Source: Nostoc mirabile CHAB5784 (lineage in GTDB: Bacteria > Cyanobacteriota > Cyanobacteriia > Cyanobacteriales > Nostocaceae). From it: a stretch of 64,000 bases of DNA. The stretch covers positions 1 through 64,000 of the forward strand of contig NZ_JAIVFS010000015.1 of the NCBI RefSeq assembly GCF_020829645.1. The letters are read 5' to 3'. Positions within the stretch are counted from its first letter, which is position 1. Every line of letters starts with the position of its first letter. Positions 36,483 through 45,985 of this stretch are shown one piece after another. The notes under the pieces are model-generated. The model was not told where the DNA came from, did not search any database, and was given only the letters and a program-made list of their open reading frames with translations. The position numbers were made by a program, and so were the translations under genes.

Positions 36483-37925
36483 ATGAGTAATCAAAGCATT
36501 ACAACAAGTAAATTTAATGAAGTGCCTCTAGATTTACGTGCATCTTCATTTGCCAGGGTACGCAAGGGTTCGTGGTGGTTGAGATTAACAACATTATTTT
36601 TAGTAGACTATACTCTTTTATCCTTGGCTTGGGTTTTAGCTGGATATCAATCTTCTTATGGGCATTTGACTTCGTATATACAGAGTCATTATTTGCCGAT
36701 TTTAATAACTATTGGGATTCAAATAGGCTCATTAGCTATCGAGGGTATTTATCGAGAAGGTCAAAAACGCTATGACTATTTCAACATTATAAAATCGCTA
36801 ACTTTTGCTCATGGATTAATACTCCTAGTTTGTCTTTTATATAAGCCAGTTATTGATATTACACGTCCAAGATTAATATTATTATCTTGGTTGCTAAGTA
36901 TATTATTTATTTGTACTGGTAGGTACACTATAAATATTACTTTGGAATATCTGCGGAAGCAGAAAAAAATAGTTCGTTCTTCTGTCTTCATTATTTGCGA
37001 TCCTCAAGACCATGAGCAAATAGCTAGCTTTATAAAAAAAGAAAAACATTATATTGTATCTGGAACGGCTAATGCTAGCTCATTAGATAGATATAAACGT
37101 CAACAAACATTGAATCAACTTAATGAATTAGGTGTAACAGAAGTTTTTATATCTTGGGATGCTCTAAAAAATAGAATGTTTTTATGCTGGTTATTTCAAG
37201 CATCTGGCATCCAAGTACATATTTTGCCGATGGAATTAAAACCAATTTATAAAAACATAGAATTTAATAAAATAGGGGGAATGCCTTGTTTGAGTTTGGA
37301 TTGTCCGATAATTACAGGGAAAGATTTTTGGATAAAGCGCAGTTCTGATTTTTTCTTCGCGACTTTATTTGTAATGTTATCATTTCCTATTTATATAGCT
37401 ATAGCTATAGCTATCAAATTGGACTCTCCCGGCACAGTATTTTACAGACAAACTCGCATAGGTTTACATGGGCAACAGTTTAAAGTATGGAAATTCAGAA
37501 CGATGAGGTCTGATGCAGAAAAATTCCAGAAAGAATTAGAAGCATTAAATGAAACTAAAGATGGGATTATCTTTAAAATTAAAGACGATCCTCGCATTAC
37601 CCGTGTTGGAAAATTCCTTCGACGTTACAGCTTAGACGAATTACCTCAACTATTTAACGTTATCCTTGGAGAAATGAGTATAGTAGGACCTCGCCCTTTA
37701 CCTATTAGAGATGTAGATAAGTTTTCTGAACATCATTTTATTCGCCATGAAGTTCTACCTGGTATTACAGGTCTTTGGCAAGTCTCAGGTCGCTCGGATA
37801 TTTTAGATTTTGAGCAAGTGATAAATCTTGATCTTAACTACATCGAAAATTGGTCGCTTCGGTTAGACTTTGAAATTCTCCTCAAAACAGTTATGGTAGT
37901 TTTGAAAAAAGAAGGTGCCTACTAA
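36483..37925 (+). CDS. Exopolysaccharide polyprenyl glycosylphosphotransferase (WcaJ/WbaP type)
   Basis: Transfers the first sugar phosphate from a nucleotide sugar to undecaprenyl phosphate and so starts the repeat unit. The 480-aa protein has four N-terminal membrane helices (about residues 25-145), a Rossmann-like middle part (RKQKKIVRSSVFIICDPQD), a fifth hydrophobic segment (FFFATLFVMLSFPIYIAIAI) and the catalytic PF02397 domain: YRQTRIGLHG, VWKFRTMRSDAE, DDPRITRVGKFLRRYSLDELPQ (read in parts), MSIVGPRPLP. It is the first gene of the plus-strand exopolysaccharide cluster. Confidence 0.93.
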   Translation: MSNQSITTSKFNEVPLDLRASSFARVRKGSWWLRLTTLFLVDYTLLSLAWVLAGYQSSYGHLTSYIQSHYLPILITIGIQIGSLAIEGIYREGQKRYDYFNIIKSLTFAHGLILLVCLLYKPVIDITRPRLILLSWLLSILFICTGRYTINITLEYLRKQKKIVRSSVFIICDPQDHEQIASFIKKEKHYIVSGTANASSLDRYKRQQTLNQLNELGVTEVFISWDALKNRMFLCWLFQASGIQVHILPMELKPIYKNIEFNKIGGMPCLSLDCPIITGKDFWIKRSSDFFFATLFVMLSFPIYIAIAIAIKLDSPGTVFYRQTRIGLHGQQFKVWKFRTMRSDAEKFQKELEALNETKDGIIFKIKDDPRITRVGKFLRRYSLDELPQLFNVILGEMSIVGPRPLPIRDVDKFSEHHFIRHEVLPGITGLWQVSGRSDILDFEQVINLDLNYIENWSLRLDFEILLKTVMVVLKKEGAY

Positions 37926-38094
37926 TTAGATTTTCTACTTTGCTGAGTGATTAACTACCTACTTAAGGGCGATAAAAGGTTTTGCGTTAACTACTCAAGC
38001 TTCTAACGATATATCCGAAAAAAATTCCAGTTATGAGATATATAGGTATTGGCGATTCAAAATGAGCGAATTAAGGTGAATTAATAATTTAAGA

Positions 38095-39534
38095 ATGGTA
38101 GAAAAGTACAAATTCATAAGTAATTCTCTCTCAATGATAGTCAATCGGTTAGCGCAAAGCATAACAGCTTTTGTATTAACCGCCGCTATTGCTCGTAATC
38201 TAGGAGCTGAAGCTATAGGTCAGTATCTACTAGCCTATAGCTACTACTTTATCTTTGTGGGCATTGCTTCACAGGGACTAAAGATATTGTTTACAAGAGA
38301 ACTAGCCTGCGAACCACAAAAAACATCAGTTTATTTGATGAGTGGTACCTGCCTACAGTTAATATTTAGTTTGCTCAGTTATGGGGCGTTGGTGATTGTA
38401 GTATTTTTACTTCCCTATAGTTCCAAAACCTCGACTCTTTGCTACATAATGGGCTTAACGATAATTCCCTTTGCACTTTCCAACGTAACAGAGGCAATTT
38501 TCCAAGCTAAAGAGAAGATGCATTTGATTGCCATTGCTACAGTGCCAGTGTATGTATTACGCCTAATAATAATGATCTGGGCAATGCACCTGAAGTATGG
38601 AATTGAAAGTCTGGGAGGGATACTATTTTGTTCGGAAACATTAATTCTCGTAATTGAATGGATTATAATCACACAATTAGTCAAAATACAATGGCAAATT
38701 GATAAAGAGTTTGTATGGAATACAATTAAAATCTCACGGACATTTTTTGCTATTGAAGCAATAGCTGTAATCAGTAGTAGAATCGAAATCTTGATTCTTT
38801 CATTGTTAGGAAATGAATTTTTAGTAGGTCTTTTCGGTGCAATCCTACAATTACTACAACCATTTTTAATTATTGCCAACAGTATAACTGTAGCAATGTT
38901 TCCAAGGCTCTCAAAAGTAGTAGATCAAGGACGGGAAAAGCAGCAGCAAATCACTGAAAGCTTTATTGAAATTTTACTAACGATGGGATTACCCTTATTC
39001 ATTGGATTGTTATTTTTTGGTAAAGATTTACTGATTTTTATTTATGATTCTAGCTTTGCTCAAGCAAGTTTAGCTCTTAGTATAAGCGCTATGTCACTGC
39101 TTTTGTTGCCCTTCACACGCACACTTTGCTCTCTACTTGTAGCCAACCACTTTGAGATAGTGAACCTGCGTGAACTGGTTATTACAACTACATTAGGAAG
39201 TTTGGGAGGTGTAGCATTAGTTTCTCGATATCAGTTAGTAGGTGCAGCTATAATGGCATTGCTAATGACTATTATTGCCTTTAGCCAGTATGTTTACTTC
39301 ACTTATACTCTCCTATTTCCATTAAATTTATGGCGAGTTATTCGCCGTCCTGTTATAATAAGCACTTTGATGCTATTTGTATTCTTAATTTTAAAAACAA
39401 TCAATTTAGACTTTTTATTCACTCTAATTATTGCGATTTTCTCCTATATTTTATTTGTTATTTTTCTGAGCATTCATGTTTTAGGCGGAATTCATATTGT
39501 AAGGAAAAAAATTGTAAAAATGATGAAGTTTTAA
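38095..39534 (+). CDS. Oligosaccharide flippase (Wzx, MOP superfamily)
   Basis: A 479-aa polytopic membrane protein with about twelve to fourteen helices, which flips lipid-linked repeat units across the membrane. The N-terminus has the family pattern SLSMIVNRLAQSITAFVLT and NLGAEAIGQYLLAYSYYF; TEAIFQAKEKMHLIA fits the conserved loop. It lies 170 bp after the glycosylphosphotransferase and 50 bp before a glycosyltransferase, consistent with one operon. Confidence 0.9.
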   Translation: MVEKYKFISNSLSMIVNRLAQSITAFVLTAAIARNLGAEAIGQYLLAYSYYFIFVGIASQGLKILFTRELACEPQKTSVYLMSGTCLQLIFSLLSYGALVIVVFLLPYSSKTSTLCYIMGLTIIPFALSNVTEAIFQAKEKMHLIAIATVPVYVLRLIIMIWAMHLKYGIESLGGILFCSETLILVIEWIIITQLVKIQWQIDKEFVWNTIKISRTFFAIEAIAVISSRIEILILSLLGNEFLVGLFGAILQLLQPFLIIANSITVAMFPRLSKVVDQGREKQQQITESFIEILLTMGLPLFIGLLFFGKDLLIFIYDSSFAQASLALSISAMSLLLLPFTRTLCSLLVANHFEIVNLRELVITTTLGSLGGVALVSRYQLVGAAIMALLMTIIAFSQYVYFTYTLLFPLNLWRVIRRPVIISTLMLFVFLILKTINLDFLFTLIIAIFSYILFVIFLSIHVLGGIHIVRKKIVKMMKF

Positions 39535-39583
39535 TAGCCCAACCTGCTTATAAAACAGGAAAGCATAACAGATAACAAAAGCA

Positions 39584-40582
39584 ATGAATATTGAATATCT
39601 TCAATCAAAAAAATCAACAAACCAGAAATTAACAATGGTCAATGAAAGTAACCAAACAATAGTCAGCGTCGTGATTCCTACACGCAATAGACCACAGATT
39701 GTTGCGAGGGGTGTCAGAACTGCATTAACTCAAACGCTGCAATCAATTGAAGTGATTGTTATAATAGACGGCCCCGATCAGGAAACAGTTAATGTACTAT
39801 CTCAGATAACCGATCCCAGATTGAGAGTGATAGAACTATCAAAAAATATTGGCCCATCAGGGGCCAGAAATACTGGTGTGAGGGAAGCTAAAGGCACTTG
39901 GATAGCCTTTTTAGATGATGATGATGAGTGGCTTCCACAAAAATTGGAGCGTCAACTTGAAGTAGCAAATAATTCCCATTATGATTTTCCAGTTGTCGCT
40001 AGTCGTTTCATTTCCCAGACTCAAAAAGGTGATTTTATTCGTCCGACAAGGCTACCTAACCTCTCTGAACCTCTAAGTGAATATCTTTTTGCACGTAACT
40101 CCTTTTTTAAAGAAGAGGGCTGCATACAAACCTCAACTATTTTCGTGAAAAAAGAGTTAGTCCAAAAAATGCCTCTGGAAGAAAAATTTTACAGACATGA
40201 GGATTGGGAATGGTTACTTCGGGTTACTGCTATGGAAGGTGTAGGAGTAGAGTTTGTGCCTGAGCCTATGGCAATCTGGCATTCAGAAGTGGGAATCAAG
40301 CGCTTAAGCAATATCAACGACTGGAAATATTCCTTGGATTGGATTCGTTCCACCCGCAATTTAGTAACACCAAAAGCTTATTCAGGTTTTATTGCAACAA
40401 TGATTACTCCTTCTGCGTCCTCAGTAGGTGATTGGAAAGCCTTTTTTCCTTTGTTGTGGGAAGCTATACGCTGGGGTAAGCCGCGCCCGATTGATATATG
40501 CTTGTACTTGATTATGTGGCTGTTTCCTCAGGAACTGAGGCAGCAAGTTAGCTCTGTTTTGACTAAGAAGTCCAAAAAATAA
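39584..40582 (+). CDS. Family 2 glycosyltransferase
   Basis: A 332-aa cytoplasmic enzyme of the GT-A fold. It has VSVVIPTRNRPQIVARGV, the nucleotide-binding IDGPDQETVN, GPSGARNTGVREAKG, and the DXD-like AFLDDDDEWLPQKLE (about residues 107-121). The catalytic base region HEDWEWLLRV follows. It should add a sugar to the lipid-linked unit; donor and acceptor are unknown. ATG at 39584 or the later ATG at 39635 (MVNESNQT) is possible; I keep the first. Confidence 0.9.
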   Translation: MNIEYLQSKKSTNQKLTMVNESNQTIVSVVIPTRNRPQIVARGVRTALTQTLQSIEVIVIIDGPDQETVNVLSQITDPRLRVIELSKNIGPSGARNTGVREAKGTWIAFLDDDDEWLPQKLERQLEVANNSHYDFPVVASRFISQTQKGDFIRPTRLPNLSEPLSEYLFARNSFFKEEGCIQTSTIFVKKELVQKMPLEEKFYRHEDWEWLLRVTAMEGVGVEFVPEPMAIWHSEVGIKRLSNINDWKYSLDWIRSTRNLVTPKAYSGFIATMITPSASSVGDWKAFFPLLWEAIRWGKPRPIDICLYLIMWLFPQELRQQVSSVLTKKSKK

Positions 40583-41004
40583 GAGGCTTTTTATACAAGA
40601 AATGCAAAAGGCAGAAAATAAAAATAATTACAAAAAACCTTGAAGTGTGAATTTAAAGACCACCAAAAAAAAGCAATCTTTAGCAATAGCCATAGCGCTA
40701 TATACAAAACGTCTGTGGTTAAATTATCTGCTTGGAAACTTAGCTTACTTCTGTCTTCGGTTTGAATTAAAAAATGCTAATTCAAAAAATCCAGCCATCT
40801 AAAAATGAGTGAATAGATATAAGCAGTAAGACAAAATTAATTATACAAATTTTGACATGAAAGCTTTATCCAGTCTAAAAGGTCATGTGTAAATATTTTT
40901 TTCCGATTACTTAGTAAAGTATTTTTCCAAATTAACGGGGACTAGTAATCACAACTTTGTAACTTGTTAAATATATATACGATGATATTGACACATGATA
41001 AAAA
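40583..41004. other. AT-rich gap with a short frame
   Basis: A 422-bp gap inside the exopolysaccharide cluster. It contains one short coding-like frame (40647-40802, separate entry). The remaining AT-rich sequence shows no repeat or RNA gene. Confidence 0.4.
40647..40802 (+). other. Possible 51-codon frame or gene tail
   Basis: A frame that can start at GTG 40647 and ends TAA 40800. It reads NLKTTKKKQSLAIAIALYTK then RLWLNYLLGNLAYFCLRFEL and KNANSKNPAI. The hydrophobic middle and basic start suggest a membrane-linked peptide or the C-terminus of a lost polysaccharide gene. No ribosome site is clear and I do not recognise the family. Confidence 0.3.
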
Positions 41005-42228
41005 ATGAGAAAATTTCTACTTTTCGCTGAAGAATTATTTACAATCGCTTCTTTGATGATCTATTCAGGAACTCCACTAGATCCGTTGATGACCAATGGC
41101 TTTACCATCAAAGAAGGTGATAGACTAATAGCTCGATTGCTTTTCACTCTTACATATATAGTTAGCCTTTCCTTAATTGGTTTACGTTGGAAGAAGGTTG
41201 CTTACGTCTTTAACAGAGATAAACTTATTTGGATATTGCTCGGAGTTTGTGCAATTTCTAGTTTTTGGTCTTTAAATTCAGATATTACTATACGTCGTGT
41301 TGTAGGTCTGGCGGGAACAATGTTCTTTGGGCTTTATTTCGCTTCACGCTACACCTTAAAAGAACAACTGAAGTTATGTGCATACATGCTTGGTATCTCA
41401 GCATTTATGTCTATCTTATTTGTTGTACTAATTCCACAGTACGGAATGGGAAGCGCTGGAGAACCAACAGCTTGGCGAGGAATATATCCACAAAAGAATC
41501 TTCTTGGCAAGAGATTTGTACTTAGTGGAGCAATATTTTTCTTCCTTGCCATGACTAATCGAGAAAATCGTTGGGTTTTATGGCTTGGTTATGTTACTTC
41601 TGGATTACTTGTATTATTATCAAAATCAGCAACATCTTTAGGTAATTTTATTATTATTACAGTTGCTTTTCTTATATATTATCGAATTTTACATTTAAAG
41701 TATAAAGTAATGATACCTGTTGTGACGTTTATCTCAACACTTGGCATAGCTTTTTATACTTTGGTTATCTCTGAAGCTGATACAATTCTAGGTTCAGTAG
41801 GTAAGGACACAACACTCACTGGACGTGCAGAACTATGGCCTGCTGTGTTGCAAATGGTTGCGAAAAGACCGTGGCTAGGATATGGCTATGGAGCATTCTG
41901 GCAGAATAGTAGTGAGTCTTCTATTGTTATACAAACCGTACAATGGGATGCTCCTAATGCTCACAATGGTTTTTTGGATCTTTGGCTAGCGTTGGGTCTA
42001 CTAGGAGTTTTGGTTTTTGCAATTGGGTTCATTATTAATCTATTAAGAGTGATATATTTAATCCGATGGAATCAAACATCTGAAAATTTATGGCTTTTAG
42101 TTTATTTTACCTATATTATTTTTTCAAATCTAACTGAAACTACATTATTAGAGCAAAATAGTTTGGAATGGATACTTTATGTATCAGCGATATTATCAAG
42201 CAAACTTTCTACACGTGCAAATCTGTAA
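41005..42228 (+). CDS. O-antigen ligase/polymerase family protein (Wzy-like)
   Basis: A 407-aa membrane protein with about ten helices. The Wzy_C/O-antigen ligase core is visible: a periplasmic loop with GRAELWPAVLQMVAKRPWLG, YGYGAFW and the conserved DAPNAHNGFLDLWLALGLLG. It should join flipped repeat units at the outer face of the membrane. It lies between the glycosyltransferase and the Wzc-like kinase, which supports a polymerase role rather than lipid A ligase. Confidence 0.87.
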   Translation: MRKFLLFAEELFTIASLMIYSGTPLDPLMTNGFTIKEGDRLIARLLFTLTYIVSLSLIGLRWKKVAYVFNRDKLIWILLGVCAISSFWSLNSDITIRRVVGLAGTMFFGLYFASRYTLKEQLKLCAYMLGISAFMSILFVVLIPQYGMGSAGEPTAWRGIYPQKNLLGKRFVLSGAIFFFLAMTNRENRWVLWLGYVTSGLLVLLSKSATSLGNFIIITVAFLIYYRILHLKYKVMIPVVTFISTLGIAFYTLVISEADTILGSVGKDTTLTGRAELWPAVLQMVAKRPWLGYGYGAFWQNSSESSIVIQTVQWDAPNAHNGFLDLWLALGLLGVLVFAIGFIINLLRVIYLIRWNQTSENLWLLVYFTYIIFSNLTETTLLEQNSLEWILYVSAILSSKLSTRANL

Positions 42229-42747
42229 AAATAAAATCAATAGGCTGACTCGACCTCAGGATAAAGCTAGGGAGCGTTTTGAATCTGGTAAAATAAATCA
42301 AACTTAACTTGTGATTCTTTCGCTGATATATTAATCAAAGATAGACCAATTATTCAAAAATTGCAGCTAAGGTCTAGAATTAATAGTCTCAAGATTATCA
42401 CATTAAGTTCTAGCTTACTCAGCAGAGTGGTATTTCCGGTTATGAGAAACTGTCATGGCTGAACCATAGAGAATTGATTATCTTCTGAGATAGGAGCCGA
42501 GGGGCGAAGCAGAATGAAAAAGATACTTGAGTGGCAATATCAAGCTCCGAAACTGTTAGAGGCTTATGATAAAATTTGGCAAAGCTAGTAGTTACTTTAA
42601 ATTTTGGATGGAAACTAAATTTGTAACTTAGATAGTCTATACTATTCTCATATTGTCAAATAGATCAGTCTTGTCAATTGTAGTTGTTTGTGCATTCTCT
42701 AAGTCAAATTTTAGTTTCTTGCTTAAAACCTGTACTCTTGAAGATTT
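42229..42747. other. Gap with glycosyltransferase remnant
   Basis: A 519-bp gap before the Wzc-like gene. It contains the tail of a lost glycosyltransferase (42478-42588, separate entry). A few small hairpins (ATGGCTGAACCAT at 42454-42466, TATCTTCTGAGATA at 42479-42492) lie just before it. The last 150 bp would hold the promoter of the next gene. Confidence 0.5.
42478..42588 (+). pseudogene. Family 1/4 glycosyltransferase, C-terminal remnant
   Basis: After a stop at 42475 the frame reads LSSEIGAEGRSRMKKILEWQ then YQAPKLLEAYDKIWQS and stops. This is the standard C-terminal pattern of GT4-type glycosyltransferases (MG..GR.R....FSW......L...Y). Nothing recognisable of the rest is found upstream. 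It is probably the relic of a deleted sugar transferase of this cluster. Confidence 0.6.
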
Positions 42748-44976
42748 ATGTCAGAAAAATCTATGGAATCTAGGGAATCTATTGATTTAGACCTTAGTCG
42801 TTACTTATTGATATTAAAACGATGGTGGCTACCTGCTACTGCGATATTTGCAGCTACAGTTATGCTAAGTGCTATAGCTACACAATTTATGAAACCATCC
42901 TATGAAGCCGAAGGAAAACTGTTATTTAGAATTCCTTCTTTTAAAGTAGTAGGCTCCAATCTTTTTCCTACTAACGCTGAAGGAGGAGATCCAGGAGATT
43001 TAAAATCCCTGCTAGCAACTCAAAATCCTATAAACACTCAAATAGAAGTTATTTCCTCACCTAGTCTATTGCAGCGAACAATAGACAAACTACAGCTTAA
43101 AGACGAAGAAGGTAAACCTCTGGAAGTAGAGAAACTAGAAAAGTCTCTCCAACTGAAAATTGTTAACGGCACAGATGTATTGCGAATTAGCTATACCAGC
43201 CGTGACCCTGAACAATCAGCGGCAGTGGTCAACACAATCATGAGTCTTTATTTAGAAAATGATATTTTGACAAATCGCTCTGAGGCAGCAGCAACTCGTC
43301 AATTTATGGCCAAGCAGCTTCCTAAAACTCAAGAGGCTGTTAATAATGCAGAAGTAGCGCTACGTATATTTAAACAGAAGCATCAGATAGCAAATCTATC
43401 AGAGGAAACAAGGTCAGCCGTTGAAACTATTGGAAATCTCGACAATGAGATGAATACTGTTAGGGCTCAACTGGATGAGGTAAATGCCCAAACCAATGAA
43501 CTGCGCCAGAAAGTAGAGCTAAATTCTCAGGAAGCGATCGCTGTGAGTGCCCTCAGTCAGTCGCCAGCAGTGCAGGGAGTTCTTACACAACTTCAAGATA
43601 CCGACCGACAGTTAGCGATTGAGCGTAGCCGTTTCCTAGATGACAACCCCGTAATTATTAACTTAGAAGCAAAGAAAGCTAGCTTAAAATCCCTCCTGCA
43701 ACAGCAAATTGGTCAGACTGTTGGTAATCAAACACAAATTCCGCAGAGCTTATTGCAGATTGGAGAACTCAGACAAAACCTGATCCAAAATTTTCTACAA
43801 TCAGAAATACAGCGCCTTGGTTTAGCTAAAAGACTCTCCTCTCTATCTAATTCCCGCTCTACCTACGAGCAGCGAGTGAAAATCATACCCCAGTTAGCAC
43901 AAAATCAGCGAGAGTTAGAACGGAAAGTTGAAGTTGCAGAATCGACATATCAAACTCTTTTGAAAAAGGTTCAAGAATTACAGTTAGTTGAGAATACAAA
44001 TACAGCCAGTTCGCGGATTATTGCTCAGGCTTTAGTGCCCAAAGATCCAGTAGTAGGCAAAAAAATTATTGTTTTACTGTTAGGAGTGATGTTCGGTTTA
44101 TTTTTGGCCACTACAACTATTCTTTTCCTAAGCATGAGAGATAGATCTTTAAAAACACTTAAGGAAGTCAGAGATGTATTTAGATATACCTTGCTGGGAA
44201 TTATTCCTTTGTCTGTTAAAAAGGTTCGCTCTCGTTATTCAAATGTAGAATCAATAACTCAAAAAATTGCTGTTAGAGATACGCCTTACTCTTTAACTAG
44301 CGAAATGTACCGAATGATTCAAGCCAATCTGAAATTCCTGAGTTCAGATAAAGTGCTCAAAACTATCGTGGTAACTAGCGCAGTTCCTAAAGAAGGCAAG
44401 TCTACAGTTTCAGCTAATTTGGCAGCAGCGATCGCTCAACTAGGGCGTAAAGTTTTATTAATTGATGCAGATATGCGAGTTCCTTCTCAGCATCATCTTT
44501 GGCAGCTAACGAATGCAGTTGGTTTGAGTGAGGTTCTTGTAGGTCAGGCTGAATTTGACGTTACTGTATCTAAGGTAATGGATAATCTTGATGTCTTAAC
44601 TGCTGGGGTTAGACCTCCCAACCCACTTGCTTTGCTTGACTCGAAACGGATGGCATCATTAATTGAAAATTTCTCATCTCAACATAACTATGATTTTGTA
44701 ATTATTGATGCTCCTCCCCTCCTTTTGGCAGCCGATGCTTTGACTTTAAGCCAAATGACTGACGGGATTTTGTTAGTAGCTCGACCTGGGGTAATCGATT
44801 CTAACAGTGCTAACGCTGCTCAAGAGATATTAGAAAGATCCAATTACAACGTACTAGGCTTAGTCGTGAATGGAATCATTGATAAAAATGAATCTAGTAG
44901 TTATTTATATCATGATCATGAATATTTTAAACCAACAAAGTTGGCAAAAGAGTTTCAGGGGCTTGCAAAAAAATAA
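42748..44976 (+). CDS. Polysaccharide co-polymerase/tyrosine autokinase (Wzc-like)
   Basis: A 742-aa inner-membrane protein that controls polymer length and export. A Wzz domain (about residues 12-110) follows TM1 (about 27-48). A long periplasmic coiled-coil region leads to TM2 (about 437-458). The C-terminal BY-kinase has Walker A PKEGKSTVSAN, Walker A' VLLIDADMR and Walker B FVIIDAPPLL. The C-terminal SSYLYHDHEYF supplies three closely spaced Tyr residues for autophosphorylation. It should work with the Wza-like protein at 48.7 kb. It is the last gene of the plus-strand set. Confidence 0.93.
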   Translation: MSEKSMESRESIDLDLSRYLLILKRWWLPATAIFAATVMLSAIATQFMKPSYEAEGKLLFRIPSFKVVGSNLFPTNAEGGDPGDLKSLLATQNPINTQIEVISSPSLLQRTIDKLQLKDEEGKPLEVEKLEKSLQLKIVNGTDVLRISYTSRDPEQSAAVVNTIMSLYLENDILTNRSEAAATRQFMAKQLPKTQEAVNNAEVALRIFKQKHQIANLSEETRSAVETIGNLDNEMNTVRAQLDEVNAQTNELRQKVELNSQEAIAVSALSQSPAVQGVLTQLQDTDRQLAIERSRFLDDNPVIINLEAKKASLKSLLQQQIGQTVGNQTQIPQSLLQIGELRQNLIQNFLQSEIQRLGLAKRLSSLSNSRSTYEQRVKIIPQLAQNQRELERKVEVAESTYQTLLKKVQELQLVENTNTASSRIIAQALVPKDPVVGKKIIVLLLGVMFGLFLATTTILFLSMRDRSLKTLKEVRDVFRYTLLGIIPLSVKKVRSRYSNVESITQKIAVRDTPYSLTSEMYRMIQANLKFLSSDKVLKTIVVTSAVPKEGKSTVSANLAAAIAQLGRKVLLIDADMRVPSQHHLWQLTNAVGLSEVLVGQAEFDVTVSKVMDNLDVLTAGVRPPNPLALLDSKRMASLIENFSSQHNYDFVIIDAPPLLLAADALTLSQMTDGILLVARPGVIDSNSANAAQEILERSNYNVLGLVVNGIIDKNESSSYLYHDHEYFKPTKLAKEFQGLAKK

Positions 44977-45040
44977 AACCTTCAAAGGTTAGGAACTACT
45001 CCAATACATCTTAATAAACCATGATCCTAATTCATGTGAC

Positions 45041-45083
45041 ATGGCGAATGTAGGTTAAAACTTACAGTTCGCCCATTTTATTT
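45041..45083 (+). terminator. Terminator-like hairpin after the Wzc-like gene
   Basis: ATGGCGAA and TTCGCCCAT form a stem with an inner GTA/TAC pairing, followed by TTTATTTTTATT. It lies 65 bp after the stop codon of the autokinase gene. Confidence 0.6.
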
Positions 45084-45223
45084 TTATTAGAGTTAGGAAA
45101 AATTAGAAATTTAGTTTTAATCGGGGATTGAATCTAGATAAATGTATTGCCGTTGAAGCAACAGCTAGGTTTAGCACAATACGGTTCATTTAAGGCTAAA
45201 ACTGTTTGCCAAAGTCAATTTTT

Positions 45224-45492
45224 TTAACGTAGACGCAAAGCGGTGAAGCAGCGCGGTCTTCTCACATTGGGAGACGATGCCGCGCATAGCGCAGCGTAAA
45301 GCCTTCTCTTCTTAGGCTGCGCCAACGGCATGGCAACGCTATGAGCGAGTCCGCGAGCGTCTGGGGGTTTCCTCCATGAGCGACTGCTGTTAGCGCAGCG
45401 AAAGCGTTCGCGAGTGCGTCTCGTAGAGAGGTACAAGCGTCACCCGGAGGGCTTGCCGCAGGCTACCGTCATCGCGCAGCGTCTCGCAGAGA
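45224..45492. repeat. Mosaic of GC-rich palindromic repeats
   Basis: A block with much higher G+C than its surroundings, composed of units such as GTCTTCTCACATTGGGAGAC, GCGCATAGCGCAGCG, CGAGTCCGCGAGCG, GCGAAAGCGTTCGCGAGTGC and GCGTCTCGCAGAGAAGG. Many units are short inverted repeats, and several recur singly elsewhere (3 kb, 8.2 kb, 18.6 kb). It is a pile-up of small dispersed repeats, probably from repeated nested insertion. Confidence 0.7.
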
Positions 45493-45985
45493 AGGAAGAA
45501 ATACTTAACTGAACTGTATTGAGGTTTAGCACGCAATTACCTATGCATTAGCGTAGCTTGATATAGGTATTAACTATCTTTGCAAACGCTAAAACCCTGA
45601 TTATTTACCACCACACTTTTTCTTAATTGCGATGAGCGAACAGTGTGTTAAAAAAAACGGGTTGTAGACAAAAACGCTGGATAAATCAGGATTTTGCCAT
45701 ACAACCCAATTCCATAGTGATAAAGGATGTTTGAAAAGTATTTGGCTGTGATTTTAGACACTTATTGATCCCCCCTAACCCATGCTAGTCGCTCGACTTT
45801 GGGAGACCCCATCGCTCTTAACCTCTCCCAAAGTGAGAGGCTAGCACCTTATCTGCGAAAGGCTTCCGCCAAGGTGGAGCTTCTCGTAGAGAAGGGGTTT
45901 CCCCCATGAGCAAGTGGCCTGGATTTAGGAGGAGCTAGAACGTTTTGATACCTACAACAAGACTTTTAAAACATCCTCTTAACTA

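Larger units (their letters stand above)
44977..45985. other. Repeat-filled gap after the Wzc-like gene
   Basis: About 1 kb without genes. It holds a terminator-like hairpin (45041-45083), a GC-rich palindromic repeat cluster (45224-45492), an inverted partial dispersed repeat (45504-45521), an inverted pair GGGTTGT / ACAACCC (45659-45708) and a copy of the repeat with GATCCCCCCTAACCCATGC (about 45725-45790). Open frames within it are by-products of the repeats. Confidence 0.6.

Noticed and set aside
42420..42515. Riboswitch-like run of small hairpins before a short frame
   Set aside because: No conserved core of a known riboswitch was recognised, and the downstream frame is better explained as a glycosyltransferase remnant.
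45224..45436. 70-codon Arg/Ala-rich frame on the minus strand
   Set aside because: Entirely within the palindromic repeat mosaic.
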